Below are positions 46,427 to 58,257 of a stretch of 64,000 nt of DNA, piece by piece. Where the stretch lies: positions 27,906,234-27,970,233 of the forward strand of contig CM069456.1 of NCBI GenBank assembly GCA_035610835.1. Reading direction: 5' to 3'. The translations under genes were made by a program, and so were the position numbers. Each line of letters begins with the position of its first letter. The stretch's first letter is position 1. The notes under the pieces are model-generated. The model had not been told where the DNA came from and did no database searches. It saw only the letters and a program-made list of their open reading frames with translations. The DNA comes from Ophiura sarsii. Taxonomy: Eukaryota; Echinodermata; Ophiuroidea; Amphilepidida; Ophiuridae.

Positions 46427-49400
46427 ATATCAAGACTATTTAAAAAATAAATGTGCATGTAGATCAAGCATGTGCAACCTTTTCTACCACCCGGGCCTCA
46501 TTGTGATTTTGAAATCCATTCACGGGCCGCAGTGATTGTCAAACATTTTGACCCATCATATCGAAACCGATCAGTTGTTGGCAAGGCTCATCTGCCAATA
46601 ACAACAAAAGAAGTTGAGAAAAATAAAGAAAATAAAACAAATTTTCCACCTAGTTACATAAAACTTGCGTTCCATGGTCAATGTTGACAAATTAGCTGTA
46701 ATTTGTAAGCTAACAAATAGTTTTTTAACATGAATTTTCATATCCCTGAGACAACTGGTCTGTTTTGATGTGATGGTTCACATTTTTTTAATTTGGTGTA
46801 TAACATATCCAGGTTGAGTGCCAGAAGGCCGTAACTCAAGAAATGCTATTTTGAAATAATCGACTTTCAAATATTTGGGACTCATTACAATACACTTTAA
46901 CACCCAACTTCTCTAATCTCTTTTATGGTTCTGAAAATTTAGGTTATATGGATTATTTTTGTACCAAAATATCAATTTGCCCAAAAATTGAGTTACGACC
47001 TTCTTGGGCTCAACCCTTGATATTACCCTGCTATGTGCCTGGAACTACACCTTAACACACCACCCTACAGGATTTATTTGTATTTTTATTTAGGATAATA
47101 TTTCAAATCAAATATGGTGCTTTTTATAATCAAAGTCAAGTTAAATTATTAAAACTATCATTCGTCACCACACTGGTGAGTGCCCCCCCCCCCCCCCCAA
47201 GATGAGTGATCATATTTTTTATTTTTGTTGTGTGAAGTGGATCACAGTAAAAAAAATTAATTGAAAGGAATTTATTAAGATAATTGACATCTACATTCTT
47301 GCTTAAATATTGTTGGTCAAACATCAAAGGTTTGCAATATTTCAGATGATTTTTGAGGAAAAAACTGTTCAGGGATGGACCTTTTGATCAGTTTTATTTT
47401 TGTCACCTTCCATACTTGTTTTTTCACCTAAAATGTCTGAAATTTGTGACGGTATTACGCAGGTAACCAACCTCCAAAGTTGTTTAAGTGATTGCAGAAT
47501 AATATTGCACCCAAGTCAAATGGCATTGGCAGGCAACGTATGCAGTGACATCATCCCAAAAAGGAATGTTAATTTAAATACCCTATAGTTTGTTCAGTAC
47601 CCAAAGACAAAAATTGTGATTGTATTTGTTTGTTTGTTTACACGGTCCGTCCATTTATTCGCACAAAAATAATTCCTTCTTGTTATTAAACTCATCTATT
47701 AAATATGGGCGTGCATCATGCATTGTGCGCAGATGTTTATAATAATCCAGCTGCATGCTAACATTAAAATATACACGCTACGGTTAGACTTAATTTTGTG
47801 TGTGGATTAATTCACAAGTCTTGCCTATACTGAACAAAGTATAGTGAACATAATAAACTCATACTCAACCTAATAGCACAGACACATACATTGAATAACG
47901 TCTTAAACAAAAGAAACTATTACTCATATATTCCCAATATTTATTGTTTGCTCTCTGTTACAAATAACAAATTAACCATTCAACTTGTATAATTATGTAA
48001 GTCATTATACGGCCACACAGTGTCTCTGTTTGAATTCTATCTATCACTATCAATAGGCCCGTTCACACTGGTTCTAATTGGTGTGTTGGCCATAAGGCGA
48101 CGAAAAACCACCTTGTTCTATGAGCAAACTGATCTTTCAGGTACATTGTAGGGTCGGGGATTCAAATAACCAAATATTGTTGAAGGGAAAGACAAAATGG
48201 ACCTGACAAGTTACTAGTAACCTGATCTGCCATATCAAGATATAATAATACATTTTAGTTATGACTGTGATGAAAATTGCCACCACTCTCACCCCATGGA
48301 ATGTCACATGTCTTAAAAATTAGCCAACTAATTTTTCTTTTTTTACTGTTTACTATGGTTTAATCAGTTCCAAATTGGCAAGAAATATTTGTTTTTATCT
48401 CTCTGCGCACAAAAGTAAAGATTACGTCCCGGCGCACATGGTTTTGGTCGCATTAATGCGTCACACATAATGCACAGTGCGCTTGATGTCTTCATAAGCG
48501 CCTGCATCCTTCTGTATTCATTTGGGCATAATTCTGTTATACCCTGCACACCTACATCGGTAGTATGCGTCGTTCTTAAAAATCATGCACTATGAATACC
48601 TCTGTGAAGGGTATAACAGAATTACTCCGACATTTTTGTGGTTTGTTTTTTACACACACACAAATTTCCACTTTTATAGTATACCATCTTTGAAACTTGT
48701 TCAACGACAATATCTGTTAGGCAACAAAAGAAAACCCTGTTCTACAGGCCCAATCGAGCCAATTCTTTTTATATTTTCAAATAAAACAAACTAGAAAACC
48801 CGGCGACCATACCTGAGCTGAGTGGTCAGTTTGCTCGTAGATCAAGGCAGGTTTTTTTGGTCACCTTAGATGCTGGAAAAAAAGAAACCCTGTTATCCAA
48901 TTTTTAGAAATTGATGAAAATATTCTCATCCAATGAATACTAACCAAATTTCTTTTCTTGTCAGGAAATGTCTACAGATTTATACGGTCATTTTGAGGAC
49001 AAAAAAGGTCCATGACCCAACCCGAGAGGTCCCTTTTAACAGGGTATTAACCGTATTATGTCACCTTATTTATTAACAGTTTTTTAATTTTTTAATTTTG
49101 CTCTGAACAATGACTGTCCATATTTGTTTAATTCACACATTTTGATGGATAAATTTGCAATTTACTTTGTAGTGAAAATCTAAGGCTTCGGTTTTTTTCC
49201 CAAAAAAAGAAAAGAAATCGCCTTTTTACAGAACTACTTTAATAGTTTGTGTCACCTCAAGTTGAGAGGTGATGTAAACACCACACATGTGATTCAAATA
49301 TGTTGACATTTGCACCGGCAGAATTTAAGGCAAATTATATATCAGTCTTTTAGCACACACCTATGATTTGAATATGCTGACATCTCCTAATTTGAGGTGA

Positions 49401-49462
49401 CAGTGAGTAAAGCTACTTAGTGTATTACATTTTCTGACAATAAGAAACAAGTAGGCTAATTC
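46427..49462. other. No gene recognised
   Basis: About 3 kb with a C run at 47183-47198 and ACCTTTTCTACCACCCGGGC near 46479, typical of a hAT terminus. TGTTTGTTTGTTTACACGGTC-like text near 47627 recurs at 58117. The frames at 47400-47588 and 48364-48549 have no support. Confidence 0.35.
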
Positions 49463-50120
49463 TTAAAGGAGGGGTCCCGCAAGCACAACATTTTGCATTA
49501 TATATGTTAGAAAAATAACTACCGAGCCCAACTTTTGTATTACATCAAATTTAGAGTAAAGCACCACACTATAAACCACCATCTCTCAACATGCATTTTT
49601 TTTAAAAATTCTTGGTGATTGAAAATCTATGTGTTGATCAACTCATACTTTTGTAGTTATACAATGCATGCACAAATTTGAGCACTGATAACCATGAAGT
49701 CATCGACACCAGGACTTTGAGAGATGGCAGCAGTTTTTATTTGTTTTGTCACTAAAATCAAAATTGTCAATCACAGCGAATGATCCGAGCGCTCGCAATC
49801 ATTTCAAAGGTTGAGCGTGTCCTTGCATGCAGTGTGTAATTCTAAAACATTCTCAACGCAGCGTGTGGTCTTGTTGATAGGGCAGCGATTAGTCAATTAA
49901 TTATTTGTTTACAAGTACGTCATATCTTCCAATTTTACTGCGCCCTTGCCATCGTGAATGTCACGGTCATGATGTGCACTAGTCGCATGGGACGCTGGGG
50001 AATCGTATACGATGTGATCGACAATTTTTTGTTCTATATAATCATGCAATTTTGGCTCGATAATTATTTTTCTAACATATAATGCTCAATAATGTTGTGA
50101 TTGCGGGAGCCCTCCTTTAA
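49463..50120. mobile_element. TTAA-flanked MITE, family E, copy 2, with a nested insert
   Basis: TTAA then AGGAGGGGTCCCGCAAGCA at the left; TTGCGGGAGCCCTCCT then TTAA at the right. Shares CTCTCAACATGCA, CATCGACACC and GTTCTATATAATCA with the 22556 copy. The extra length comes from the insert at about 49758-50027. Confidence 0.8.
49758..50027. mobile_element. Nested insert in family E MITE
   Basis: Absent from the copy at 22556-22974. Ends ATTGTCAATCACAG and the inverse of TGTGATCGACAAT, a 13-14 bp imperfect terminal inverted repeat. GC-richer than the host element. Confidence 0.6.
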
Positions 50121-50404
50121 AAGCTACATCATTGTGTTTGAATTAACTGATGCCAAACAAAAAAACCCAGCTTTTTCACCCCCACTTGTGTGTTTTTAAT
50201 CAAAGCCAAAACCAGTAATCAAAATTGACTCATGTAACTCCTTGATCAACAAAATGTATGTCCAGGTACTGTTTAATACCATGCACAGAGCATTTTTTGA
50301 TTGCTGTACCATACAACCAACTATTGTGTTTGGTTCTGGCCTTATCTATACTCCTCCTTCGTTTGTACTGATTCTCTATTGTTTGTTTCCTTTGCCTTGA
50401 CTAG

Positions 50405-50518
50405 ACTAGAAGTGAAATTGCTCCCGACACAAAATTCCAAGTAAATTTCACTGTGGAAGATGGCATTCCATTTCAATACTACAATTGGTATAACTTTGTT
50501 CAAAGGTTTTACACATAG
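50405..50518 (+). CDS. Exon-like terminal coding piece, unidentified
   Basis: A strong pyrimidine-rich acceptor (TTTCCTTTGCCTTGACTAG) precedes a frame with very protein-like composition: EIAPDTKFQVNFTVEDGIPF, then QYYNWYNFVQRFYT and a TAG. The other two frames close quickly. I do not recognise the family. No upstream exon of the same gene could be placed. GTAATG follows the stop directly, so a splice donor that hides the stop is not excluded. Confidence 0.35.
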   Translation, partial: TRSEIAPDTKFQVNFTVEDGIPFQYYNWYNFVQRFYT

Positions 50519-52059
50519 GTAATGTAATAATATATACCTCAGTGATCAGAACAGCTGATGATATGCATCTTTAAAAACTTTGGTCTCTATAGACTATAGT
50601 ATAGAGTCTAGATTCATCACTGCATTGCCCAATGCCATAAATATAGCTATGTATGAAACATATACATTTGTTAGTTAATTCCATCTATCCCAATGTGAAG
50701 TCCCTTGGCCATCATGTTCCCTGTTCCATCCACACTTCAGACAAATTTGAATCCCTTGGTCATTCTGATCCCTGTGTCCCACTGAGTGCAGGCCATTCGT
50801 CTTCGTACGATATCCAATGCTTGACAGTTAGTCACATCCATTTGGAGATTGAGAATGCAACCTAAAATCAATATTGTAAAAAGGAAGAAAAAATGTGGTT
50901 ATTTTGAGTTCTAGGGCAAATCGTCTTAACATTATTTTGTGTGGGTAAAATGTTTGAATATTATTTACTTTTTAAAATGGTTTGTAGCATTAATAAAGAC
51001 ACTGTTTAAATGCAATAAATACCTCAGAATCTTAATATTCTACGTCCAATCCAATGTCAGAACAGAATTAAGGAACAATATTCAATTTGTGAAAAATTAG
51101 TTTGAGTTTGCGTAACAAATATTTCATAGTTGAATATTGCTTTTGATGGTGCAAACAAATTCAAATGAATATCCCAATTTTGTTTACTTTCCCAATAAAC
51201 ATGATAGAGGAAAAAACAAAATCTGTTGTATTGGCCAGACCGACCCATGGTATTAGAAATTAATTGTTTTTGCTTGTATTGTAAATAAATATTTACAGAT
51301 TTTTAAAAATTAAACAATAAATATGGTCAAGAGAAAATATGAATGGAAAAAACCCTGACCGACCCGACCCTGTTTGCCGGGTGGCTTTTTTGTACCTTAG
51401 CCAAAATGTTTCTTAATTTGGAAGGTGTTGGGCACACGCTTGGGTCCTGAAAGGTAAACCCTGAACTTTTCCTTAACCCATGACGTTATCATCCGAGCTG
51501 ATATTTGAATACGAATTCACTGCCAGGTCGAGCGTTGCCATTGAGGCGTTGACAGGTTAGCTCAATGAAAAGGGAATTTCATACTTTGTCCCGATCCCCC
51601 GGTTTCCACACAAAAATATAGCCTGGCTGTAGATTCAAGATTGTCAGAAATAAGATCATAAATTTGATATACGTGTAGCATATGGACATTGCATCTACCA
51701 AATTATTACCAAAACAATTGACCAAATATAGAATGTCGGGTTAATGTAAAATGGCTGGACAAATATTTTTTGATTCAAGATTCAAGATTAATTCACATGC
51801 AAAGCATCTTAATTAATCAATTAATGCAGAAATGTAAAGATCTTGAAATGGATTAAAGCTGTCCAATATTTAACATGTTCAGAAGTTTGTCAAAGGGTGC
51901 ATGAGAATCTATGAATTTTACTCCATTCAATAGCATGTTAGATGTAAGAATCAACTTGGGATTCTCAGAACTTTACCGGCGAGAATGAATTCTTGGATTC
52001 TTCTCAAATTTCTGACCCTGTTTTAATGCTCATTTAAATCAAAATGAGTTCAAACTCAC
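50519..52059. other. No gene recognised
   Basis: AT-rich. The phrase CTTGGGTCCTGAA at 51439 recurs at 58161, so part is a dispersed repeat. A minus-strand frame from 51541 (MATLDLAVNSYSNISSDDNV) reads like protein but lacks context. Confidence 0.3.
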
Positions 52060-52262
52060 ATATAGTTGTAGGAGTAAGAATGGACATCCCCCAATCCTCC
52101 AGGTAAATCATGATCTTCCTTTGCATGGCACTCAACTTGTTGGAGACATCTTCCAGGATTAGGTCCTTACAATGTATCTGCTTTGGCAAACGTGGCTGGG
52201 TCCCATAAGTCTACTACAGAGTCCTGCATGTGGACTGAGTTGGTAGGATCCTGGCAGGAATC
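52060..52262 (-). pseudogene. Exon-like coding piece with an internal +1 frameshift, unidentified
   Basis: Bounded on the minus strand by TTCTTGTAG and GTGAGT, a good acceptor and donor. The first 31 codons read VHMQDSVVDLWDPATFAKAD then TL and hit TAA. Skipping one base (the T at 52169) continues as KDLILEDVSNKLSAMQRK and IMIYLEDWGMSILTPTTI to the donor. Both halves have coding-like composition and join smoothly. It may be a decayed exon, a sequencing error in a live exon, or programmed frameshifting. Family not recognised. Confidence 0.4.
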
Positions 52263-53352
52263 CTACAAGAATGAACAATCAAGCATAAAGAATTAGTTCA
52301 AAATCATGAAATTGCTGATTCCATGGTAACTCGTATTACGTTTTAGCGGGCCATTCTTTAATTTCCATTCTCTACATCTCTGTAAGAATATTTTGAATTA
52401 AGTTTTCATCATTTGTATATAATGTAAACAAATGCCCAACATGAAAGATCAGCTGTTCGTGTTAATGCGAGACCACTGCGAATATAGGTAACACGCATTA
52501 CGCGCAAAGACGCACTAAAAATACCAACATTGTTTTGCTTTAGTTACTACTAAACAATCTACAATTAATCAGTCACTATTGTAAGTAAGTAATATAAAAG
52601 GTTTATAATATAACAATAATTCAAATTCTTTTTTTTTAAATGGCAAATATTCAGTAACACATGTTACATGTACACTTTGTCCAGCCATAATTTACTAGCA
52701 TTTGATTCTTTATACATTTTAAATTAACAATAATCTTGACTTTGACAAATTGAATTAACATATTATTTAACCATTAATAGTGATAAATAACATTCTTAAA
52801 CAGCTAAGAAAGTTTAAGCAATCTCATTGGTTCTCAGAGAAATCGGCGACATCTAGATGAGACAACTTAACATGGGGAGGTGGGCTTACGTTTTAACAGT
52901 GCGCCCGACCTTCACAATGCATGGTTTGCTCCATAACGCGCACTTCTGCAGTGCGTCTTTATAGTGCTTTTCATGCGTTTATGCCGCGCCGCGACGCTTA
53001 CGCATGGTTTACTCATCGCATGTGATTGGATGGAATGTTTGTGGGATATTCGATCCTAGCAGGAGTAAAAGTTTTTTAAATGTGGACAATAAAATGTACT
53101 TATTTCTTTGATAAATGTCTAAAGTATGATTGTTTAAGAATGAGAATAAAGGTATTGTTTTTAGACCGTACCCGTGTTATATTGTCTGACATACATGTAA
53201 ATGCATTCGATAGTATTATTTTTTGCGTAGAACAACTCCGCCTGCGGCGTCGTTGTTCTACTTAAAATAACTGTTTTTGACACATCAATTGATGTCACCC
53301 ACGGTCATGGACCACAGTAGCTGTCACTTGGGGTGACGTTCATGCACAAATC
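52263..53352. other. No gene recognised
   Basis: AT-rich to 52800, then several CG-containing stretches near 52900-53000 and 53230-53260 (AACAACTCCGCCTGCGGCGT with a nearby inverse). No supported frame on either strand. Confidence 0.3.
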
Positions 53353-53445
53353 TCATTGTGACGTCTCCATTACATTCCGGTAAGGCAGGGCACCTGTCTT
53401 GTCAGTTCCCACTTCCCAGTCTGCAATTTGCTGATGAAACTCATT
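53353..53445 (-). pseudogene. Exon-like coding piece beside a MITE, unidentified
   Basis: Minus-strand frame NEFHQQIADWEVGTDKTGAL then PYRNVMETSQ and TGA. The acceptor-like TTAG lies at the junction with the MITE at 53451, which would have landed within a few bases of the splice site. It is on the same strand as the piece at 52060-52262, so the two may be remains of one gene; this is inference. Confidence 0.3.
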
Positions 53446-53450
53446 CCTAA

Positions 53451-53760
53451 GGGACGCACCATTTAACTTCAAGGAGGGGGGGGGGGTGGGGGGGGGGAGG
53501 TAGGAAGTTTTTAAAGAAAAAAAACTTCACCCACTATCAGTCTATCAGGCAATCAAAAAACCTTCACTCACTGATGAGTAAAAAATTGCCCACCCACCCA
53601 ACTTTGCCAACCCAACTCAATATAAAGGTATCATATCATTATTAAAACAAAACACTTCGGCAGCAAACTAAAACAAAAACTTGCCGCCGCAGAAAAAGAG
53701 AGAGAGAAAAATCCACCCGAATCCAACTTCCTACCCCCTTGAAGTATAATGGTGCATCCC
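53451..53760. mobile_element. Harbinger-like MITE with TAA duplication
   Basis: GGGACGCACCATTTAACTTC and the inverse AAGTATAATGGTGCATCCC are the ends; TAA flanks both (53448-53450 and 53761-53763). A 3-bp TNA target is characteristic of PIF/Harbinger. The interior is a G-rich tract then an A-rich tract with ACTTCACCCAC and CCTTCACTCAC units. Confidence 0.7.
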
Positions 53761-54107
53761 TAATTAGCCTTCATCATTGGCGTAACAACCAGAATTAATT
53801 ATACTTACTGCAGAAAATGATGAGCACTCTGCTTGTCAGCTTGTGTAAATCTTCATTACGTTTTTGTACAGGGTATTTTTCTGGATGTTTCCCCTCAGTG
53901 TCGGTATCTTTCTGCCATTCTGCATTTTGAAAAAGGATTAAAAGGAATGAAGTTATATTTCAATTTATTCATTCCATCGGGCATTTCACTACTGTTAAAA
54001 TGTACCCATGAACCTGTATCAAGTACATGTATCTATTAATTTTAAATATGTCATGCCCTCCTCCTCCCTAAAGTATAGAATCAAAATAGAAAGTAAAGAC
54101 ATTAGGC

Positions 54108-54430
54108 CGTCCCCACCCCCCCCCCCCCCCCCCCCACCAAAAACAAAATGGTGGCGACGTCGCACTTTTCCGATTCGTGTCCTGAGTGTCGGGTATTGTG
54201 ACGTGACATGGTTTCTGAAAACTGGTGTGAAAAAACAAGCTCTTCAAAAGACCGACACAGTGCCAGTCGCAACTGACCAGTGCCAATATCAAACAACAAT
54301 GCCATTCTCAAATGACGACGATTATTGACAATCACACCACAACCGATGACGGTTATTGACATTCACACAACCGACAGAGGCAATCTCAACCGACAGGCTT
54401 CAGTCTGAACCGAAAAAATTCAACTCTTAA
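54108..54430. repeat. C run and degenerate AACCGACAG array
   Basis: C run at about 54116-54135. From 54230 to 54420 loose 20-bp units of GACCGACACAGTGCCA, ACAACCGATGACGG, ACAACCGACAGAGG and TCAACCGACAGG recur. The frame at 54008-54328 passes through it and is not supported. Confidence 0.55.
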
Positions 54431-54670
54431 AAGGTTTCACATTTTTAAAATGTTGCCGAGTTCGAAATGCATGGCCATTTTTGTACCTAAAATGTTACCA
54501 AAATCTGCATAAATGTTGATTTAAAAAAAAAAAAATTGTGGAATTTTTTTTTGGCCATATTTTTGGCCAAAAAATGGCTGATTTTACATGATTTGAGAAA
54601 AAGTATCCACAAATCTTGACAAACGCAAAAAAGTGGGTCGGTAGGGCCTGTAAAAGAGGGTTTTTTTCCT

Positions 54671-55135
54671 CGCCTCGGAGTGACGTCACATGCCGTTTGC
54701 CGATATAAACAACAGTCGCTTACACTGCCTCGCATGACCATGGAACGATCTTGTGTATGGCTGAGTAGAGCGTGGACACTGATGTGTTAAAATGTTTTGC
54801 TTTGTTAATTGTCAACAACAAATGACAAAAATACCTGGATGACCGAGGTCCGGGGTGACCTACATTTTTGTACCTATAGGTTGCCCCGGAGTGACGTCAC
54901 ATATGCTGTTGACCACAAACCAAAGAGGTAAATAAAGGTCTCTTACAGTTGCATAGCGTACACAGCATGACGCGATCCCATGGGTGGGCGAGTAGAGCGT
55001 AACGGTAAAACTTCTTAGTTAAAACGTCTGGTTTGTTGTCAACGAGCGTACACAGCATGACGCGATCCCATGGGTGGGCGAGTAGAGCGTAATGGTAAAA
55101 CTTCTTAGTTAAAACGTCTGGTTTGTTGTCAACGG
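54671..55135. repeat. Tandem duplication, 90 bp twice, plus an older 215-bp copy
   Basis: 54956-55045 and 55046-55135 differ at one site (AACGGT against AATGGT) and carry GCGTACACAGCATGACGCG and GGGTGGGCGAGTAGAGCG. An older relative at 54671-54820 shares GGAGTGACGTCACAT, CTGAGTAGAGCG and TTGTCAAC. Repeated peptide in the minus frame 54897-55217 comes from this. Confidence 0.85.
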
Positions 55136-55139
55136 CAAA

Positions 55140-55553
55140 CAGCACACCCGGGGGGCCAGTCAAACATAATGGTGTACACATGCGTGACCAAATTTTGTCC
55201 AGACACCCCCTAAACAAGTTTTACCCTGCAAGCAAAATTACCCCCTAAACAAGTTTTTAACGCGCTTTCCTTGCAAATTTTGACCCCTAAACAAGTTCTT
55301 GCCAGAATATGACCCCTAAACAAGTTTTGTCTATTTAACGGGGAACAAAATAAGTTACTCTAAACACGTTCGACCTGTATTTTAAGCCGGGATTTTAAGC
55401 CACCCTTTTTCTTGAAAATCAGCGTTTTTGATACCCTTAACGCGTCACGCGTCCAACACTGAAAAAACACCCCTTTTTACGCATTTTTTTGATCACGCAT
55501 GTGTACAACATTATGTTTGACTGGCCCCCCCCCCCCCCCCGGGAAAGTACCGG
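55140..55553. mobile_element. Family F element with G/C homopolymer termini, copy 2
   Basis: CCCGGGGGGCCAGTCAAACAT at the left and ATGTTTGACTGG then a C run (55525-55540) and GGG at the right. Carries CCCCTAAACAAGTTTT units and one GACGCGT/ACGCGTC site. It lacks the internal 111-bp duplication of copy 1. Confidence 0.8.
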
Positions 55554-55625
55554 TCATGACTGGGTCGACCTATACTGAATTACCCCTATGATTCCTATTG
55601 TATAAAGGCTATACTACATGTATAT

Positions 55626-56352
55626 TATAGTTATGCACTTATCAATTGTATCCGCAGCCCTGGGGACCCGGGACAAACGTTGCATGGCTATGTGGGGCGT
55701 GTACCGGGGACGTACAAAAGGTGCCCCCACTAGCCGGGATGCGAAATTAATGAGTCTCTTCATATATACTATACAGTGGCGTACCCAGGGGGCAGGTGCC
55801 CACCCCTGAAATATCCCCGTCGGTAAACTAGATTTGCGATTTCTACTATGTGATTTTTTTTCAGCCGTTTTTTAGGACAACATCATCGCTACCCCCCACC
55901 CCCCACCACACACTTATCAAGATTTCAGCGATTTCAGTTGCTGAAAAGCTGGGTACGCCACTGATACTATACGCTTTAATCCGTCAAGGTATCAAATGTT
56001 GTTTATGGTAAATAATATAGTAGCGGGGACGTACGCAAATATAAGCCGGGGAATGGCCGGCCAGTGTAGCGGGGGCGGGCACTAGGCTAGGGTACACAAA
56101 ATGTATACACAGGGACAGTAGCCGGGGTGTACACGTTGACCCACGTCTATGGGGGGTGGGACTGTACGCTGCCGTACACTTTTGTCCCGGCCCATGATAG
56201 TGTAGCGGGGACGTACAAAAAATGTTGCCCCACCCTGCGGGGACCGTACACGCATGACACGACTGTACCCGGGACGTCACATTAGCAATTTGTACGTCCC
56301 GGCCCTAATCCCCGCTATCCACGGGGATGCAATTGATAAGTGCATTACTATA
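55626..56352. mobile_element. Word-iterating element, TAGCGGGGACGTACA type
   Basis: Ends TATAGTTATGCACTTATCAA and its near inverse at about 56325-56352. The interior repeats GCGGGGACGTACA, TAGCCGGG, GTACGTCCCGG and TTTTGTCCCGGCCC in both orientations and is much GC-richer than its surroundings. A hAT-type MITE is inserted at 55774-55963. Confidence 0.75.
55774..55963. mobile_element. hAT-type MITE with 8-bp target duplication
   Basis: CAGTGGCGTACCCAG and its exact inverse CTGGGTACGCCACTG bound 190 bp; ATACTATA is duplicated at 55766-55773 and 55964-55971. An 8-bp duplication with CAGNGGCG ends is diagnostic of hAT. Confidence 0.92.
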
Positions 56353-57011
56353 GTATGGAATACTACATGTACTATAATTATATACATTCATGTATACAGC
56401 GTATTTCCATTTAATATTGGTTTTACCGTTTGACTCTTGAGCAAGCTGCGTACTTGAGCTACGGGACGTCTAGCCAGACGTCCATTGCCCAAATAATTAA
56501 AATCCACAGAATCAAGTGATCAATCAGTCAATAAAACTAACTGTGATCACACATTTGTTGCAAGTGCAATGGACAAGTTCTGCAATTCCTCCGAATTCGG
56601 AGACTCTGCAAGTGCAAGCAAGGGCAAGCCACTTTTATTAACTTTGGCTATGAAAAGCACATCAAATCAATTGTTACGACTCTCATATGTGCGTGTTTCA
56701 ACTCACCTTATCATGCGATGTTAACCCATCTGTCGTACAATCACAGTTATAGCTTATTTATGCATGTAGAATTGTTTAAATCCAGTCGTGCGTTTGTCAA
56801 CAACATTCATCACAGTTCTCCACTTTATTTGTTGTGACCGATCATAATTCGATCAGTCTCTTTGTCTTCGTATGGTATAACGACGTATTGCGATGCTACT
56901 CAGTGATAAGTAAAGTCTGTTGAAGAGACACTAAAACGGTGTAACGGGTTTTTCGTAATTTGAAGGAAAACTGTCAAAATAGACGTAGTTTAATGTCTTT
57001 TTGCTAAAAAA
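56353..57011. other. No gene recognised
   Basis: GACGTCTAGCCAGACGTC near 56465 is a short palindrome, and GCAAGTGCAA / GCAAGTGCAAGC recur near 56560-56620. No supported frame. Confidence 0.35.
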
Positions 57012-57104
57012 CGTACTGTGGGCCACGCTTGTTTTTTCTTGAAAATGCAAGTTAAAGTCTTTATCTTTCAGTTAAGATTATAAATAGGCGTGGCCCACAG
57101 TACG
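57012..57104. repeat. 93-bp foldback with perfect 17-bp ends
   Basis: CGTACTGTGGGCCACGC and GCGTGGCCCACAGTACG are exact inverses around an AT-rich middle. Probably a very small MITE. Confidence 0.8.
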
Positions 57105-58257
57105 ATTAATTACAATCAGTCGGTTAATATCGGTCTCTGACAGAATCTATCCCATAGACTTGCGTGCAAAATACAATTCGCTACGGTCGCCGTTTTGGAA
57201 ATATCCCTGGAAAATCCCCAAATTTAGTAACAAAACAAAACGATGTCCTTCCCCCCCTGCGTTGTACCCAGACGACGCTGGCCACGCGTCTCGGACGATC
57301 CAATAATTATGGCAACGGGAGTGCACCATTTTGAAATATTTTTAACAGTCATCGCCCGGTTAACGATGAAAATAATTGGAAAAAATAGCCTTTACAATTG
57401 GGGTGATTAGCCACCCAGAACGGTTGTGGATTGGAATTTTTTTCTTCTAACCTATGATGAATTTTTCAAAATGATTAGATCAACATTCGCGATTACGTGT
57501 TATTTCAATACGAATTCAAAATTTAGGTTTCCGCATGTCCATCGTCGTCTGGTTATACCCTGTTAAAGTTTTACATTCCCCATTCGCCATTGGAGTTCGT
57601 CAGCTTTGCACTAAATGTTCACAAAATAGATTATTTCACTATCGTATTGTGGCTTTTCGAGGACACTAGGTCAAAAAAATGTGCACACTACGCGCAACTT
57701 TTTTCATGGTACCATTTAGGGCTGACATTGATTAACGAAGCCAAACCCTCACACATGGTATTGTGAATAAATAAAAATACAGAGCTGCCTAATTTTGTAG
57801 CCTTCTGATTTCATTTTGAATCCGCCTCATCCACCCGGCATTGGGGCAGTCTTTGCCATGACAATCGACGATAAACATTACCAAATCGAAAAACCAAGTA
57901 TGATTTTTGAGAACCGTTTTCTGTGTTAAAATAAAATTTATTTCAAAAGCAATAACATCTAAATTCAATGTAAATTTTGTTTGTTAACTAAATATGGCAA
58001 TATAAGTGTTACATGTCACATGATATAATATTAGAAATATTTATAGATATCTGTATAATTTAATTTTGTTAAATTTATTTTGAAATTCAAGTTAATACAA
58101 TTACTGCTTCAGTTCTGTTTGTTTGTTTGTTTGTTTGTTTACACGGTCGGGTCCTGACACGCTTGGGTCCTGAAGGGACCAGACTCAAGCAAATTGTTGC
58201 ATGTGACTTGGTAATATTAATGTAAAAGATGGTTCATTTATGCATGATGGATATACA
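57105..58257. other. No gene; dispersed repeat pieces
   Basis: TACCCAGACGACGCTGGCCA near 57268 and CGTCGTCTGGTTATACC near 57544 form a loose inverted pair and match 12920-13015. (TTTG)n near 58118-58140 precedes ACACGGTCGGGTCCTGA. No coding support. Confidence 0.4.

Noticed and set aside
51473..51541. Minus-strand MATLDLAVNSYSNISSDDNV frame as a first exon
   Set aside because: Two frames look equally protein-like there and the adjacent text is a dispersed repeat, so no gene call is justified.
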